Shown here: positions 1 to 10,854 of the stretch, piece by piece
How the letters are laid out: each line of letters opens with the position of its first letter
Position numbering within the stretch: position 1 is the stretch's first letter
Source: Rosa chinensis
Lineage: Eukaryota; Streptophyta; Magnoliopsida; Rosales; Rosaceae
Reading direction: 5' to 3'
Assembly (NCBI RefSeq): GCF_002994745.2
Contig: NC_037090.1
Location: 38,311,001 to 38,375,000, forward strand
DNA: 64,000 nt
Position numbers and translations under genes: made by a program
Notes under the pieces: generated by a model
The model's input: the letters and a program-made list of their open reading frames with translations, nothing else
Told to the model about the DNA's origin: nothing
Database searches by the model: none

Positions 1-1203
1 AATATTCATCCCGTTCTTTCAGAGAATCTAAGGGGATATCTGTGGACCAATTCAACCATCTTGTGGACCCTTTAAATATTTTATGGTGTTGATTGATGAG
101 TCGACACGCTTGTCACTTGTCGAGCTATTGTCCACTCGAAATGCTGCTTATGCTAAACTCATACCCCAGATTATCCGTCTACGAGCTCACTACCCGGATC
201 ATCCCATTAAGTCTATCTATTTGACTTGATAATGCTGGGGAGTTTATATCAAAAACGTTCGATGACTATTGCATGTCACTGGGGATTGAAGTAGAGCATC
301 AAGGTCCTCATGTTTATACCCAAAAGGGTCTCATGGAAACCGCTATTAAGCGCCTACAAATGATAGCACGAACATTGGTTATGAGCACCAATCTCTCTAT
401 TTCCGTTTGGCGATATGAAATATTGCACGCAACGACATTAATTCGTCGACAACCCATTGCCACCCAACCTTATTTTGTGTTATAGCTAGTGACTAGGTAC
501 GAGCTTGATATCTCGCACTTACGCATTTTTGGGTGTGTCATTTATGTGCCTATTACGCCGCCACAGCGTACTAAGATGGGTCCACAGAGATGAATGGACA
601 TATATGCTGGATATGAGGCTCCAACTATCGTCTACTACCTGGAACCCTTGACAGGCGATCTCTATACCTCTAGATGGGTCCACATAGATGAATGGACATA
701 TATGTTGGATATGAGGCTCCAACTATCGTCTGCTACCTGGAACCCTTGATAGGCGATCTCTATACCGCTAGATTTGTGGGTTATCACTTTGATGAGACAG
801 TCTTCCTGATGTTAGGAAGAGAGAAGAATACAAATGTTCAGCAGAAAAGACAGGAATTGTCGTGGTCTGTCCCTACTATGTCTCATCTCACTCCCCGTAC
901 TGCACAGTCCGAACTTAAAGTGTGAAGAATTATCAAGCTTCAGAATGTAGCAGATACTTGCCTGATGCGTTTTCTGATACTACCAAAGTGACGAGATCAC
1001 ATATACATGCTGCAAATGTGCCTCCAAAGATTGACGTCCTTAATACTGGACGTAACGCCGCTCCTAAGGCACCAGGAGATGTTGCCGCTGCCTATAATGG
1101 TAGTGATGTGGCGTCTATGGCCGCAAGTCCCGCGAGAAAGCGCGGTAGGCCAGTTGGTTCGAAGTATTCTCGACACACTTTAACATATCGATTTATAAAA
1201 TAG
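1..1203 (+). pseudogene. Ty1/copia pol fragment (integrase core and linker), decayed
   Basis: Translation of the plus strand gives copia integrase-core sequence: the segments GPFKYFMVLIDEST and IIRLRAHYPDHP in the first 200 bases, then CMSLGIEVEHQGPHVYTQ and the usual copia continuation through about 485. After this comes the linker carrying the SGYHFDETVFP-type motif (here VGYHFDETVF) common to copia polyproteins, ending in a stop at 1203. It is cut by the window edge on the left and lacks reverse transcriptase and RNase H on the right. Frameshifts (near 225-240, 485-590 and 925) and a 98-bp tandem duplication break the frame. It resembles element A (1692-7651) at the nucleotide level but lies in the opposite orientation, so it is a separate older copy. 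Confidence 0.85.
574..769 (+). repeat. 98-bp tandem duplication inside copia fragment
   Basis: Bases 574-671 and 672-769 are near-identical head-to-tail copies, both starting AGATGGGTCCACA and ending just after CTCTATACC. They differ at only a few positions. The duplication duplicates the DIYAGYEAPTIV part of the polyprotein. Confidence 0.9.
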
Positions 1204-1400
1204 AGGAAGTTTAATATAAATGTGATATGGCTCCATCCACTATGTGATCTCGAATTAATGTATTTCTATATTGAGGTAGATTATAATTATAAAAAAAAAT
1301 TTAAAAAAAAGTTGGCCCAAGTTTTCTAGTCATTAAGATTTTTTTTTTTTTTTTTGTAGAATTAGTCTTTTTTTTTTTTCGAAAAGAAAAAACACAGGCT

Positions 1401-1691
1401 ACAGTAGGCCTGGCAACAATGCGGTCACGGGCAGACTTAACGGGTTGGAGGTCTTAATGGGCTCAACCCGTTATAACCTGTTATCTTAACGGGTTATAAC
1501 GGGTTGAGCCCGATGGGTTCGCGGGTTACCCGTTGGAACCCGTTAAGACCGCTAAGTTTTTTTTTTTTTTTTTTTAATTTTAAAATTCAAAATTCTTTTC
1601 TAATCAATTACCCACTAAAACCCGTTAATACATGTTAACAATAAATTAGCCATTGAAACCCGTTAAGACCTGCTAACATAAAAATGAATTT
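1401..1691. repeat. hAT-like terminal sequence (left part), split by copia A
   Basis: From about 1409 the sequence begins CCTGGCAACAATGCGG and then carries many short CGGGTTA/TAACCCG motifs in both orientations, the subterminal style of plant hAT elements that begin with a GGCAA-type terminus. The matching right part is at 7657-8035. Termini are imperfect and I found no clean 8-bp target duplication, so the family is inferred from style, not proven. Confidence 0.45.
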
Positions 1692-1908
1692 TGTTGTAGA
1701 GAAACTGAATTTGGGAGAAATTTCTGTGTATTCTCATTGATAATAGGGGCCTCTTTATATAGAGGATTACAATGCATAGAATCTCAATCATACAAGGAAA
1801 GTAATTCTACATTGATTAGGATTCTAGATCCTTCTAATTAAATCCTATTACCACTAGGTCAAGTAACCTAGAGTTTGGGCTAAACACAAATTAGGTTTTC
1901 CTTCAACA
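1692..1908 (-). repeat. 3' LTR of copia A
   Basis: This 217-bp repeat appears identical over its length to 7435-7651. It is preceded on the minus strand by the polypurine tract at 1909-1920. Confidence 0.95.
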
Positions 1909-1920
1909 CTCCCCCTTGTG
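1909..1920 (-). promoter_or_regulatory. Polypurine tract of copia A
   Basis: The minus strand reads CACAAGGGGGAG immediately before the 3' LTR, the expected place for the plus-strand primer. Element B has the same tract at 38757-38768. Confidence 0.85.
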
Positions 1921-4900
1921 TTGCCCAAACGCGGTGCTTCTCTCGTTGCCTGGTTAAAAACCTTGCCGAGTAACAAAAACCCAGTGGGACAAAAATAACC
2001 TCGGTCGAAGGGGAAAAAGAGCACAACACACCCTTCACGATTCGAGGTGAACATGTAGACATCTCCCCCTGATGTCTGCGCCTCCCCCTGATGACTACGA
2101 TCATGGGAGTTCAGATAATTTTAGCAAGCCAAATCTTGCCACAGGTTTCTCGAACGTGGTACTGGGCAATGACTTCGTAAACAAGTCTGCCTCACTGTCC
2201 TCAGATTGAACCTAGTTCACTTTGATCTCGAGGAGTGTCTGTTGTTGCTGATTATGCTTGGTGTTATCGCTTTTGATGTAGCCTTGCCTCATTTGTTCAA
2301 AACAAGTAGCATTATCCTAAATGCTCCTAGGCTCATCTGTGGTAGACTTCAAACCACAATTGTTCGAACATGCGTAATTATGGATCCAATCCATATACAT
2401 TCACGAACCATTTCGTGAAGAGCAATGATCTCTGCATTGTTCGAAGATATAGCGACTATGGTCAATTCTATAGACCTCCAAGATGTCATGGTCTTTTCCC
2501 ATGGTGAACACTTAACCGGATTGGGAATGACCATTGTGTGGGTCAAAGAGATACCCAATATCAGCAAAACCTTCCAAAACACATGTCGTTTTGGGATGGG
2601 GATAATGGACGCAAGCCAGGGTTGGCGGCGTACCTGTTGTGTGATGGGTCCGAATCCATCATCTCTCTATAGGGATAGAACAAGCCCATATCATTCATAC
2701 ATCTCAATTATCAAAAGATATCTTTTACACCAATCCAATGGCGTCGCGTTGGCGCAGAGCTATATCTAGCTAACAAGTTTACAACATATGAGATGTCCGG
2801 CCTTGTGCATTGAACTAAGTACAATAATGCGCTTATTGTACTCTAGTAAGACACTTCTGCCTCTAGCACATCTTCGCCATCATCCTTCAGACGAAGAGGA
2901 TCTTTTTCAGGATCAAGACTATGGATGATCATGGGGGTGCTTAAAGGCTTGACCTTGTCAAAATGCCTAAGCATCTATCGACACGATGCTCAAGTTCCAA
3001 ACCGAGACATAATCGTGTTCTCCCAAAATCCTTCATCTCAAACTCAGATTTCAAGTGTTCAGCGGTTTCCCTTAACTCTTTAAGGTCTTCTAATGAAGAT
3101 CATGTCCAACATGAACCGCGATGGAATCCGAAACTTGTCATAGAAACGCGTGGGCATATCCCTTCCCAATCAAGTAGTCACTTTAGTGAGCATTTCAACC
3201 TTATTGTAAATGCGCTCCATGGTCTAGAGCCACTTGACTTGGGTAAATGAAATTCACCATGAACCTTCATGTATATTCCGTATCTAGATCCCTATAGAGA
3301 TACGTAGTGACCATATTTGTAAGCTGCATGTTCAGTTATTCGGAAACTACCAAACTGACAGGGTAGTGGAGTGCAATGACATCCATTACGAGAGAATATG
3401 TCTCATCGTAGTCGATTCCAGGGCGTTTTGTGAGAAGCCTTGCGCCATAAGGCGAGATTACCATCTCTTTTTCTCATTACGCTTTCTAACGAAGACCCAT
3501 TAGTCAACAGGTTTTATGTTAGGAGGTGTTGGCATCTCTAGCTCGAAAACCTTCCTCTTCGTTAGAGAATCCCTCTTAACCTGGATCGCATCTTTCCATT
3601 TAGGCCAAAAACTCTCTACGTTGGCATTCATTCATCAACGGAGCGTGGTTCGATATCATCTGACTCAACAAACTCATGCGCAACAAAATACGCAACTACA
3701 TCATCAATTATGATAGAGTTTCTATCCCACGTCTCATGTACACTAGTGTAAGTTTCATAGAGCTCTATATTCTCAGGAATAGGGTTTGACGTTAAGGCGT
3801 CCCCCAACGATAACCATAACCCGGAAGATTCTCATGAGACGGATTTTGAGTGTCAATGATCGAGGATTGGTTTGTGCCAATGTATCCTTCGAACCCATGG
3901 GCCTCCCACGCATCCTAGCTGGGGCCATGGCCTGTAACGCCAGAGTGCCACTCTCTTTGGCATTGGTGCCATTCCTACCTCCGTGTAGGGTGGCGCAACG
4001 TCCTCTCGTAGGGACGTCCTTCCTTGCAGGCATGTTTGCAGCATATTTGTGTGATCTCGTCACTGTAATAGGGATCGAGATGAGACATAGTGGGGACAGG
4101 CCACGACAATTCATGTCGTTCCTGTTGAACATCCGTGTTCTTATCTCCCCCTAACGACGGGGAGACTGTCTCATCAAAGTGACAACCCGCAAATCTAGCG
4201 GTAAAAAGATCGCCTTGCAAGGGCATTAAGTGGTGGACGATTGTTGGAGTCTCAAATCCAACGTAGTTGCCCATTCGTCTGTAAGGACCCACCATAGGGC
4301 GCTGTGGCGGCGCAATTGGCACAAAAACGGCTCACTCAAATGTGCGTAAGTACAAAAGACGTGTACCCAGTCACTAGCTGTAACGCAGAGGTACATTGAG
4401 TGGCGGTAGGTCGTAGACGAATTAGCATAGCTGCATGCGATATCGCATCACCCCAAGCGGATGTAAGAAGATTGGTGCGCATTACCAATGTTCGGACTAC
4501 CATCGTAGTCGTTTCCGCGAGACCAATTGGGTGTGTACATGGGAATGTGATGTCCAACATCAAGCCCATTGCAATATCCATCGAAAGTCTTCGATGTAAA
4601 CTCACTAGCATAGTCAAATCAAATTGACTGAATAGGATGATATGGGGAGTGAGCCCATTGTCATATGATATGTGCTAGGAGTGTAGCGTAAGCAGCATTT
4701 ATATGTGGACAATGGCACAACACGTGACCAGCGTGTTTGCGTGTCAACCAACATCATAAAATATTTAAGCGTCCGCAAGTTGATTGAATCAATCCACAAA
4801 ATCCCTACGGATTCTTTGTAAGAACAGAATGAGTAATGTTATATCCTTTGCATAGGACGGTCTCAGTCCTAATTTCCCTAAGGAACAGGCTTAGTAAAAC

Positions 4901-5720
4901 GAGCGAGAGGCTTTAGAAGTAACCAATGAGAATTTTGGTTAGGCCTGAGCGTCTGAAACACTATTTTGAAGCAAGTTGGTGATTGCAGCATCACCTAGGG
5001 CGTCATCACCATGATGGACGCCATCCATGGAGTCATGGATAGGGACTACACCAGCCCTAGGCTGGTGGTGGACGGAGGTGGTGCCCTAGGTAGCAACGTC
5101 GGTCACACTTAGTCTAAGAATCAACTTTTGATTCATGCTTCGTTTCGCTCGAGAGAAAAGATGTCCGTGTGAAGTCTTTTTGTAGACGGATCATCATATC
5201 ATGACTAGGATGACCTATCCTGTCGTGACAAAGCCAATATGTGTCTAAATCCAAGAGATCTTCTCTCATAACATTATGGGGTTAATAGCTCGAATAGTGA
5301 CATAAAGTCCACTAGAGCGACACATAAACTTCTCTAAGATGCGTCTTTGTTCGCAATCATTAGAGGTAATGCAAAGGAACTCATTTCCGTTATCTACATG
5401 CATTTTCGCATGGAATTCATTGGCTATTCATAGGGTACTATTTACCCTAAGAGCGTAGAGAGTTTCTGTGACAACCGTAATCAAGGCGCCATTTGGCAAG
5501 TGGAACTTGGACTATTCCATGTCCTTAAATTAATACTGATGGTCTAGCCATCGTAGTCACAAAGTCATATGCTCAGAATCAAAATTGAGCCATAATGAAA
5601 AGAACTCGAAATTTTATTCATAAGCCAACGGAGTACATCATTTTTTCTATGATCAAAGAAAATCTAATCCAATAAAAAGTAATATGGCAATCGCCTACAT
5701 CTCTTGGAAAATAAAAAGAC
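1921..5720 (-). pseudogene. Copia A pol remnants (protease, integrase, RT, RNase H), decayed
   Basis: Reading the minus strand from 5720 down, recognisable copia blocks appear in the right order but in short broken frames: integrase core near 4614-4799 (FMMLVDTQTRWSRV), 4336-4617 and 3975-4322 (RPMVGPYRRMGNYVGFETPT, then AGCHFDETVSPSLGGD), then reverse-transcriptase sequence across about 2900-3700 aligning with element B at nucleotide level but full of stops, then RNase H at 2349-2582 (SWRSIELTIVAISSNNAE, the copia ...STAEAEY-type region). No domain is intact enough to act. Decay contrasts with the identical LTRs. Confidence 0.8.
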
Positions 5721-6809
5721 TTAATCAAAATCGCCAATTTCTGGGTCTTGATCCTTGTAGTCTTCCACCCTTAGATCTAGATCGCCATCTTGATCTTCTT
5801 GTGCCATGTAATTCGCTTCCCTTGCTTCACGATACGTCTTGTATGCGTTTGCAACATTCTGGGGTGCGGTACATGTTTTGGCCCAATGTTCAGTTGATCC
5901 ACATCGAAAACAAACATCATTATGGTCAGGCTCCCTTGATCGAGGCGCCATTGGGGCGCGATTTGGACGACCTATCCTCTTGGTGGCGTTACCACCATGG
6001 TCGGAGGCTCCGCCTCTCTCTCTCTTCACACGTTGACCTCCACGGTTCCGTGCACGCCTCTCTTGGCGATTTCCTTCCTCTTTAGGGCGAACATATGGAC
6101 CAGAACGTCCAGAATTGTCCCTATCTTTAGGGTTTCGCTCCTTGCGTCCTCCATTGGGGGCGCGACTATAGTTAGACTCCGGAATAGGCTTAGTTCCCAC
6201 GGGTCTAGCATTATAGTTCTTCACAAGGATATTATCGTGCTTTTCAGCTACGTTCATGGCGCCAATGAGCTCATGAAACCTTGTGATACGTCCTGCATTT
6301 ACATCAATCCGATAATTCTTTGAAATCATCAGTGCAGAGACGGGGAAGGTAGAGAGAGTCTTCTCGATCAACATCGTATCAGTTATGGCTTGGCCACAAT
6401 ACTCCATCAGAGACTTGATACGAAGAGCTTCCGAGTTATAATCAAGCACATACTTGAAATCACAAAAGCGGAGGCTATGCCATCGCACTTCTAAATCAGG
6501 AAGCAGGGAGTCACGAACGTTGCCAAATCGCTGCTCTAGTTCTACCCATAGCTTTCTTGGGTCTTCCTCATTGAGGTATTCATTTTGGAGCGCGTCATTC
6601 ATGTGTCTTGTCATGAGAATTATGGCTTTAGCTTGTTTTGCTTCAAAAGCAGTAGCTTGCTCAATGGAGAGCACGTTCTGACTAGGCTCTTGGATGGTTT
6701 CCAGAATTCCATCAGCCTTAAGATGTTGGCGCACATCTCGGACCCACCTATGGTATCCAGCGCCAGTTGTCTCGAGTGGAACAAAGTTCAACTTGTTCAG
6801 GTAACTCAT
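5721..6809 (-). CDS. Copia A gag polyprotein (capsid/nucleocapsid)
   Basis: This open frame of about 362 aa is the gag of element A. The start chosen is the ATG at 6807-6809 (MSYLNKLNFVPLE), where similarity to copia gag begins; the frame stays open upstream to 6950 but that part is leader. N-terminal landmarks are GAGYHRWVRDVRQHL and, further on, LWVELEQRFGNVRDSLLPDL, typical of the plant retrotransposon gag (UBN2-type) domain. A basic, Arg/Gly-rich stretch precedes a CCHC zinc knuckle, CFRCGSTEHWAKTC, near the C terminus, which binds the element's RNA. It is the only undamaged coding part of the element. The ending is acidic (DLDLRVEDYKDQDPEIGDFD). Confidence 0.85.
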   Translation of the reverse strand: MSYLNKLNFVPLETTGAGYHRWVRDVRQHLKADGILETIQEPSQNVLSIEQATAFEAKQAKAIILMTRHMNDALQNEYLNEEDPRKLWVELEQRFGNVRDSLLPDLEVRWHSLRFCDFKYVLDYNSEALRIKSLMEYCGQAITDTMLIEKTLSTFPVSALMISKNYRIDVNAGRITRFHELIGAMNVAEKHDNILVKNYNARPVGTKPIPESNYSRAPNGGRKERNPKDRDNSGRSGPYVRPKEEGNRQERRARNRGGQRVKRERGGASDHGGNATKRIGRPNRAPMAPRSREPDHNDVCFRCGSTEHWAKTCTAPQNVANAYKTYREAREANYMAQEDQDGDLDLRVEDYKDQDPEIGDFD

Positions 6810-7421
6810 CCTGAAAAACAACACAAGATTAGGGTTAGTTTCGGAGCGAAAAAGGCTACCACGAAAAACTATTAAATTTCTGAGCGTAGTCGCTTCCAAG
6901 AAATTAGGAATTTTCTGAGCGTAGTCGCTTCTAAGAAAATCCGATTCCAAGAGGGGTTTTGGATTAGATCGAAACGACGATGTACATGGTCAATCGTTTT
7001 CTTCTCAACAAACTCTAAGTTTGGAGGACTCTACAAGCTCTAAGCTTGGAGTAAGCACGAACCCCCACAGTTCGGCTATTGGTCTCCCCTATGTAGAGAA
7101 AGGGGGTAGAAGAAGGGATGTTGGAAGTCCCCGAGAAAAGAAGAAGAAATTGAAAGAAAAACTTCAAAAACGGGAACTTTTAGAAAAGTTTACCTTAAAA
7201 GATGGCCGGGGAAAAATGTCACCGAAAAGTACTGTAGCATCGGTACTGTAGCAACCGGAAACACTGTAGCACGTTACTGTAGGTGACCGAAAAGTTGTCC
7301 AGAAAAGCCCCCGGAAGTCGGTCGGAAAAGTTGCCGGGGGGTACTGTAGCACCGTGGTACTGTAGCTGCAGAGGTTTCTGGGATTTGAAGGCTACGATTA
7401 TAGGGTTTCAGGGTTAGAGCT
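6810..7421 (-). other. 5' leader of copia A with TACTGTAGC repeats
   Basis: This is the untranslated stretch between primer site and gag. At 7210-7370 it carries a run of the 9-mer TACTGTAGC and variants interspersed with GTCACCGGAAAAG-like words. At 6874-6925 a TTTCTGAGCGTAGTCGCTTC-like word is repeated twice. No gene is supported here. Confidence 0.6.
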
Positions 7422-7434
7422 CGTGCTGATAACG
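7422..7434 (-). promoter_or_regulatory. Primer-binding site of copia A, tRNA-Ile half-molecule type
   Basis: Directly abutting the 5' LTR, the minus strand reads CGTTATCAGCACG. The same 13 bases abut the LTR of element B. Its complement, CGTGCTGATAACG, is the anticodon stem-loop of cytosolic tRNA-Ile(AAU) with G in place of wobble A34, and the similarity extends leftward into the D-arm (7412-7421). This recalls Drosophila copia, which primes from the 5' half of initiator tRNA-Met. The site's function is inferred from position and complementarity. Confidence 0.7.
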
Positions 7435-7651
7435 TGTTGTAGAGAAACTGAATTTGGGAGAAATTTCTGTGTATTCTCATTGATAATAGGGGCCTCTTTA
7501 TATAGAGGATTACAATGCATAGAATCTCAATCATACAAGGAAAGTAATTCTACATTGATTAGGATTCTAGATCCTTCTAATTAAATCCTATTACCACTAG
7601 GTCAAGTAACCTAGAGTTTGGGCTAAACACAAATTAGGTTTTCCTTCAACA
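7435..7651 (-). repeat. 5' LTR of copia A
   Basis: The LTR is 217 bp, starts TGTTGAAGG and ends CTACAACA on the minus strand (TG...CA). It holds a TATA box, CTATATAAAG on the minus strand, around 7494-7509. It appears identical to 1692-1908. Confidence 0.95.
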
Positions 7652-7656
7652 AATTT

Positions 7657-8035
7657 ATTATTATTATTATTTTTTTTTGCATTTTTTTAAACTCTTTTTC
7701 ACACCCATTATCTATTAAAACCCTTCTCAAAAATAATAATAAATTTTTTTTTTTTTTTTAACCCTCTTCCGGTTACCATTACCCATTAAAACTCTTTTTC
7801 ATCGTTGATTTTCATTAAATCGAACTATCAAAAGTTACTACATATTGGGCTCACAATTCTCAAAAAAAAAAAAAACTTTTTTTTTTCTCTTCTAACCGGG
7901 CTTGATGGGTTCCATCGTGCAGCCCTTTTCCGCCCGTTAACTAACGGGTTGGCAGCCCATTAACATGTTAAGTTATCGGGCGGAAATAAATGGGTTTTTA
8001 GCGAGCGGTTAACGGGTCATGGGCTGACGAAATTG
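7657..8035. repeat. hAT-like terminal sequence (right part)
   Basis: The sequence resumes after the AATTT target duplication. It ends with dense CCCGTTAAC/GGGTTA motifs (7895-8030) in both orientations and an ATTGTTGAG end that partly mirrors the CAACAAT of the left part at 1409. Confidence 0.4.
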
Positions 8036-8093
8036 TTGAGAGTTTGAGACGCTCCATAATTCAAAGATGGATCGAAGATCGAATTGAGCACAT

Positions 8094-8099
<6 letters not shown>

Positions 8100-8129
<30 letters not shown>
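8100..8129 (+). repeat. Poly(A) tract
   Basis: About 30 A residues form a homopolymer after GTGTAAAA. It could be the tail of a retroposed sequence, but nothing upstream identifies one. Confidence 0.6.
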
Positions 8130-8131
<2 letters not shown>

Positions 8132-8432
8132 TCAATTATATATGAGGTCATTTTTGAATGCCATTAATCGTAAAGCCACCACATTAAAAATTCTCTTGAA
8201 TTTTAGATATAAAAAACCAACACTTTTAGAAAAATGTCACAAGAATAAAAAGCCACCAATCACTTCATTTTCTCCTCTTCGGCATCCTTCGTCAAACTTT
8301 GGCAAGGTCTCTGATGACTTCCGGCAAGGTTTGGCGAACTCTGATAAGGCCTCTGGCGAATTCTCGTGAGGTCACAAAAGCAATTTTGACTAGCTTTTGG
8401 TGCTATTCTCAGCAACAACAAAAGCTACTCAG

Positions 8433-8643
8433 ACCAACATCAAAAGCTACCTACACTAAAAGTTACTCTCACCAATACTAAAAGCTACTCCCACCATCAC
8501 TAAAAGTTAATCTCATCATTGCCAAAAACTACTCCTACCAACACTAAAAGTTAATCTCATCATTGCCAAAAACTACTCTGACCAACACAAAAAATTACTC
8601 TCACCAATACTAAAAGTTACTCCTACCAACACCAAAAGTTACT
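8433..8643 (+). repeat. 22-bp minisatellite, about nine copies
   Basis: Head-to-tail variants of a 22-base unit close to CTAAAAGTTACTCTCACCAA plus two bases run from 8433 to 8643. Two higher-order variants (one ending TCATCATTG) alternate, suggesting 44-base expansions within the array. No coding role is evident. Confidence 0.8.
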
Positions 8644-8864
8644 GTAATTCTCAATTGTTGTGAAAACGTGAAAGAATCTCCACCAAAACTCCACAGGGAC
8701 TAACTAATGAATGCCCTAGAGGCTCCTGTATTTAACCTCTTGTACTTCTTTTTTATGAAAAAAAAAAAAAAAAAAAAAAAAACCTTCACAGTGACTAATT
8801 AGCAAATTTACCCAAATTGATTAGCGCTCTCTCTCTCAAGAAAACATACTCTCCTCTTGTCTTA

Positions 8865-9170
8865 GGGCTTTTTTAAAAAAAAAAACTGCTGCTGCTGTGT
8901 TGTGAGAATAATTAGTTGTGAATCAAAACAGTTTCATATTTGGTAAATAATATTTTTAAAAGTGTTGTCAATACATAAAACAACTTCAGAGCGTGTTTTG
9001 ATCCACAACAGCTTCTAAAAGCAACCTCTGAGCTGCTTCTAAAATCTGCTGCCAGTGACCTATAACTTTCAATTAAAGCTGCTTTTTATTTGTTTACCAA
9101 ACACATTAAAATCTAAAACTTTAAACAAATGCTGATTTTTTTTAAAAGCGAAGCAATCCCAAACGGGGTC
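8865..9170. mobile_element. Possible PIF/Harbinger-like (Tourist) MITE
   Basis: A 306-bp segment lies between two TTA trinucleotides (8862-8864, 9171-9173). The right end, read inward, is GACCCCGTTTGGGATTGCTT, a Tourist-type terminus, and the interior is AAGCAGCTTT-rich. The left end matches poorly, so the boundaries are tentative. Confidence 0.35.
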
Positions 9171-9702
9171 TTAGACGACTACTAATACATGCTCTCATTT
9201 TCGCTCTCTTTCAATACCAAGTCCTCTAGAATCAATCAAATCAGATACGGTGTCACTTATTGAGATCAGAGCAAAAATACAGCTATAGAGGAAGATAAAG
9301 GTGCTCTGGTGCAGTGTCTGATTGAGATAGTCAACAAAATAACTTTGATCTCCGATTATAGATGAACGGTGAAGAAGCAGTACTATTATTTGGCGAGAAG
9401 GTTGAAGCTATTGACTCCAACGACATGATCGGTGATCTGATCGCCCCCATCTGAGCCCGAGCTCCATCTCTAGCTCAGATCAGAATCTAAGAGAGAAATT
9501 TGGGTCAGATTCTCGATCATAATGGTTTCGATTTGGGGTTTGGGCTTGGAATTGGATTCGCGGGAACACTGTGAATGGAGGAGGATTGAGAACCGCGACT
9601 TGGAGTTTAGAGAGAAAGTTGGTTTTCTTAGGTGGAAGGGTAAAATAGTCAAATAGTCAGGTATGGAACAATTTGAGTATGCAACTGACCTTATATAAAC
9701 TA
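9171..9702. other. No gene recognised; short open stretch only
   Basis: A 30-codon open frame (MNGEEAVLLFGEKVEAIDSN... from 9362, plus strand) looks coding-like but has no splice partners that I can support. It may be a relic 5' exon. Confidence 0.3.
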
Positions 9703-10108
9703 GGACAATTCTTAAGTTCACCCCTGGGTGAACAATATTCACCCTCTATTGCAATTAATGCATTTTAACTTTATAATTTTCTAATCCAACCATTCATCCT
9801 GCATAACACATAAAAAGATTAGCTCTATAAAAAATCAATCAACTTGAAGAGCTTTTAGCTAGTCATTTCTATGAAATACATAGACGATTCATCATAATAG
9901 TAGTAAGTGTTGTTAGAACCATCCATTTATTTGATTCAATTAGATAATTAAATGATTTCTTATTCGATTGAATTTTTACAGAGATGGTCTTTAAAAGCTA
10001 ATTTAAGATATGAACCGTTGGATGATAAATTTATTAAGTAAAAGTATGTTAATCGACAATAGAAGTGAATATGCTCGTTCACCCCAAGGCTGAACCTAAG
10101 AATTGTCC
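9703..10108. mobile_element. Mutator-like MITE (406 bp)
   Basis: The terminal inverted repeats begin GGACAATTCTTAAGTTCA on the left and GGACAATTCTTAGGTTCA when the right end is reverse-complemented, extending about 30 bp. The flanks are TATAAACTA (9694-9702) and TATAAATTA (10109-10117), a 9-bp target duplication with one mismatch, as for Mutator-like elements. There is no open frame inside. Confidence 0.8.
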
Positions 10109-10352
10109 TATAAATTATATAAAAAATTTGAGTAAAAGAATAAGGTATATCTATACTAAAAATCAAACGTGAATTCACTATTCATTAATGTTCAATGAAA
10201 AGTGAAGTGACAGTTTTGCCCTCTTTTCTTTGTTCTTTAATGTTTTTGTCCCTCACTGCTGTCCTGATCCTATCACGCCATCTGGCCTCCATGTTTGGTA
10301 TTTCAGATAGAAAGAGAGGGAGGGTTGGATTTTGATCACCGGTTTGATCCAC

Positions 10353-10354
<2 letters not shown>

Positions 10355-10432
<78 letters not shown>
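10355..10432 (+). repeat. (AG)n microsatellite, 39 units
   Basis: This is an uninterrupted AG dinucleotide run of 78 bases. Open frames of alternating Leu-Ser across it on the minus strand are artefacts of the repeat. Confidence 0.95.
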
Positions 10433-10434
<2 letters not shown>

Positions 10435-10854
10435 TCATCGGATCATAGGATCTTTATCAAGCAGCTAAGAGAATTTTTTATTAGGTCATTTTTCCAATTG
10501 CAAGTAACCTAATTTTTCATATGGATTCCCAGCTTTAGCTTACTTTAAATTTGACTCCTTACATCTGACTACTGAGTATTCGTGTTTATAGTTTGCTATG
10601 GTTTTGGGTATAAGAGGATGTACAATAAAACATATAATTAGATGAATACATAATTGAAATTTTCTGTTAGAATGGTTTATAGCTCCTTTACTATGCGTAA
10701 TTGGGAAAATTGATGTTATTCATATGCTTTGTGTACTCTTGCTTTAGTTTTTTTTTGTACTCTTAATGTATGGTTTAGGTTTAGCCCTCCTTTATCTATG
10801 TCATGATGAGTTGGACTTGGAATATAGAATTGGAGAATTTGTATTTCAATTTAT
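10433..10854. other. AT-rich spacer, nothing recognised
   Basis: No open frame, repeat structure or RNA gene is visible between the microsatellite and the next MITE. Confidence 0.5.

Larger units (their letters stand above)
1692..7651 (-). mobile_element. Complete Ty1/copia retrotransposon A (5.96 kb)
   Basis: The element is flanked by the 5-bp duplication AATTT (1687-1691 and 7652-7656). It has two LTRs of 217 bp with no difference that I can find, a primer-binding site at 7422-7434 and a purine-rich tract at 1909-1920 read on the minus strand. The order on the minus strand is 5' LTR, about 625-base leader, gag, protease/integrase/reverse transcriptase/RNase H remnants, 3' LTR, as in copia. 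gag is open, but pol is broken throughout. The element sits inside the hAT-like sequence 1401-8035. Identical LTRs with ruined pol imply that a defective copy was moved recently with proteins supplied by a relative. Confidence 0.95.

Noticed and set aside
3786..4154. 122-codon plus-strand open frame
   Set aside because: It is the antisense shadow of the decayed copia A integrase-linker region.
10253..10438. Minus-strand open frame of alternating Leu-Ser
   Set aside because: Pure product of the (AG)n microsatellite.
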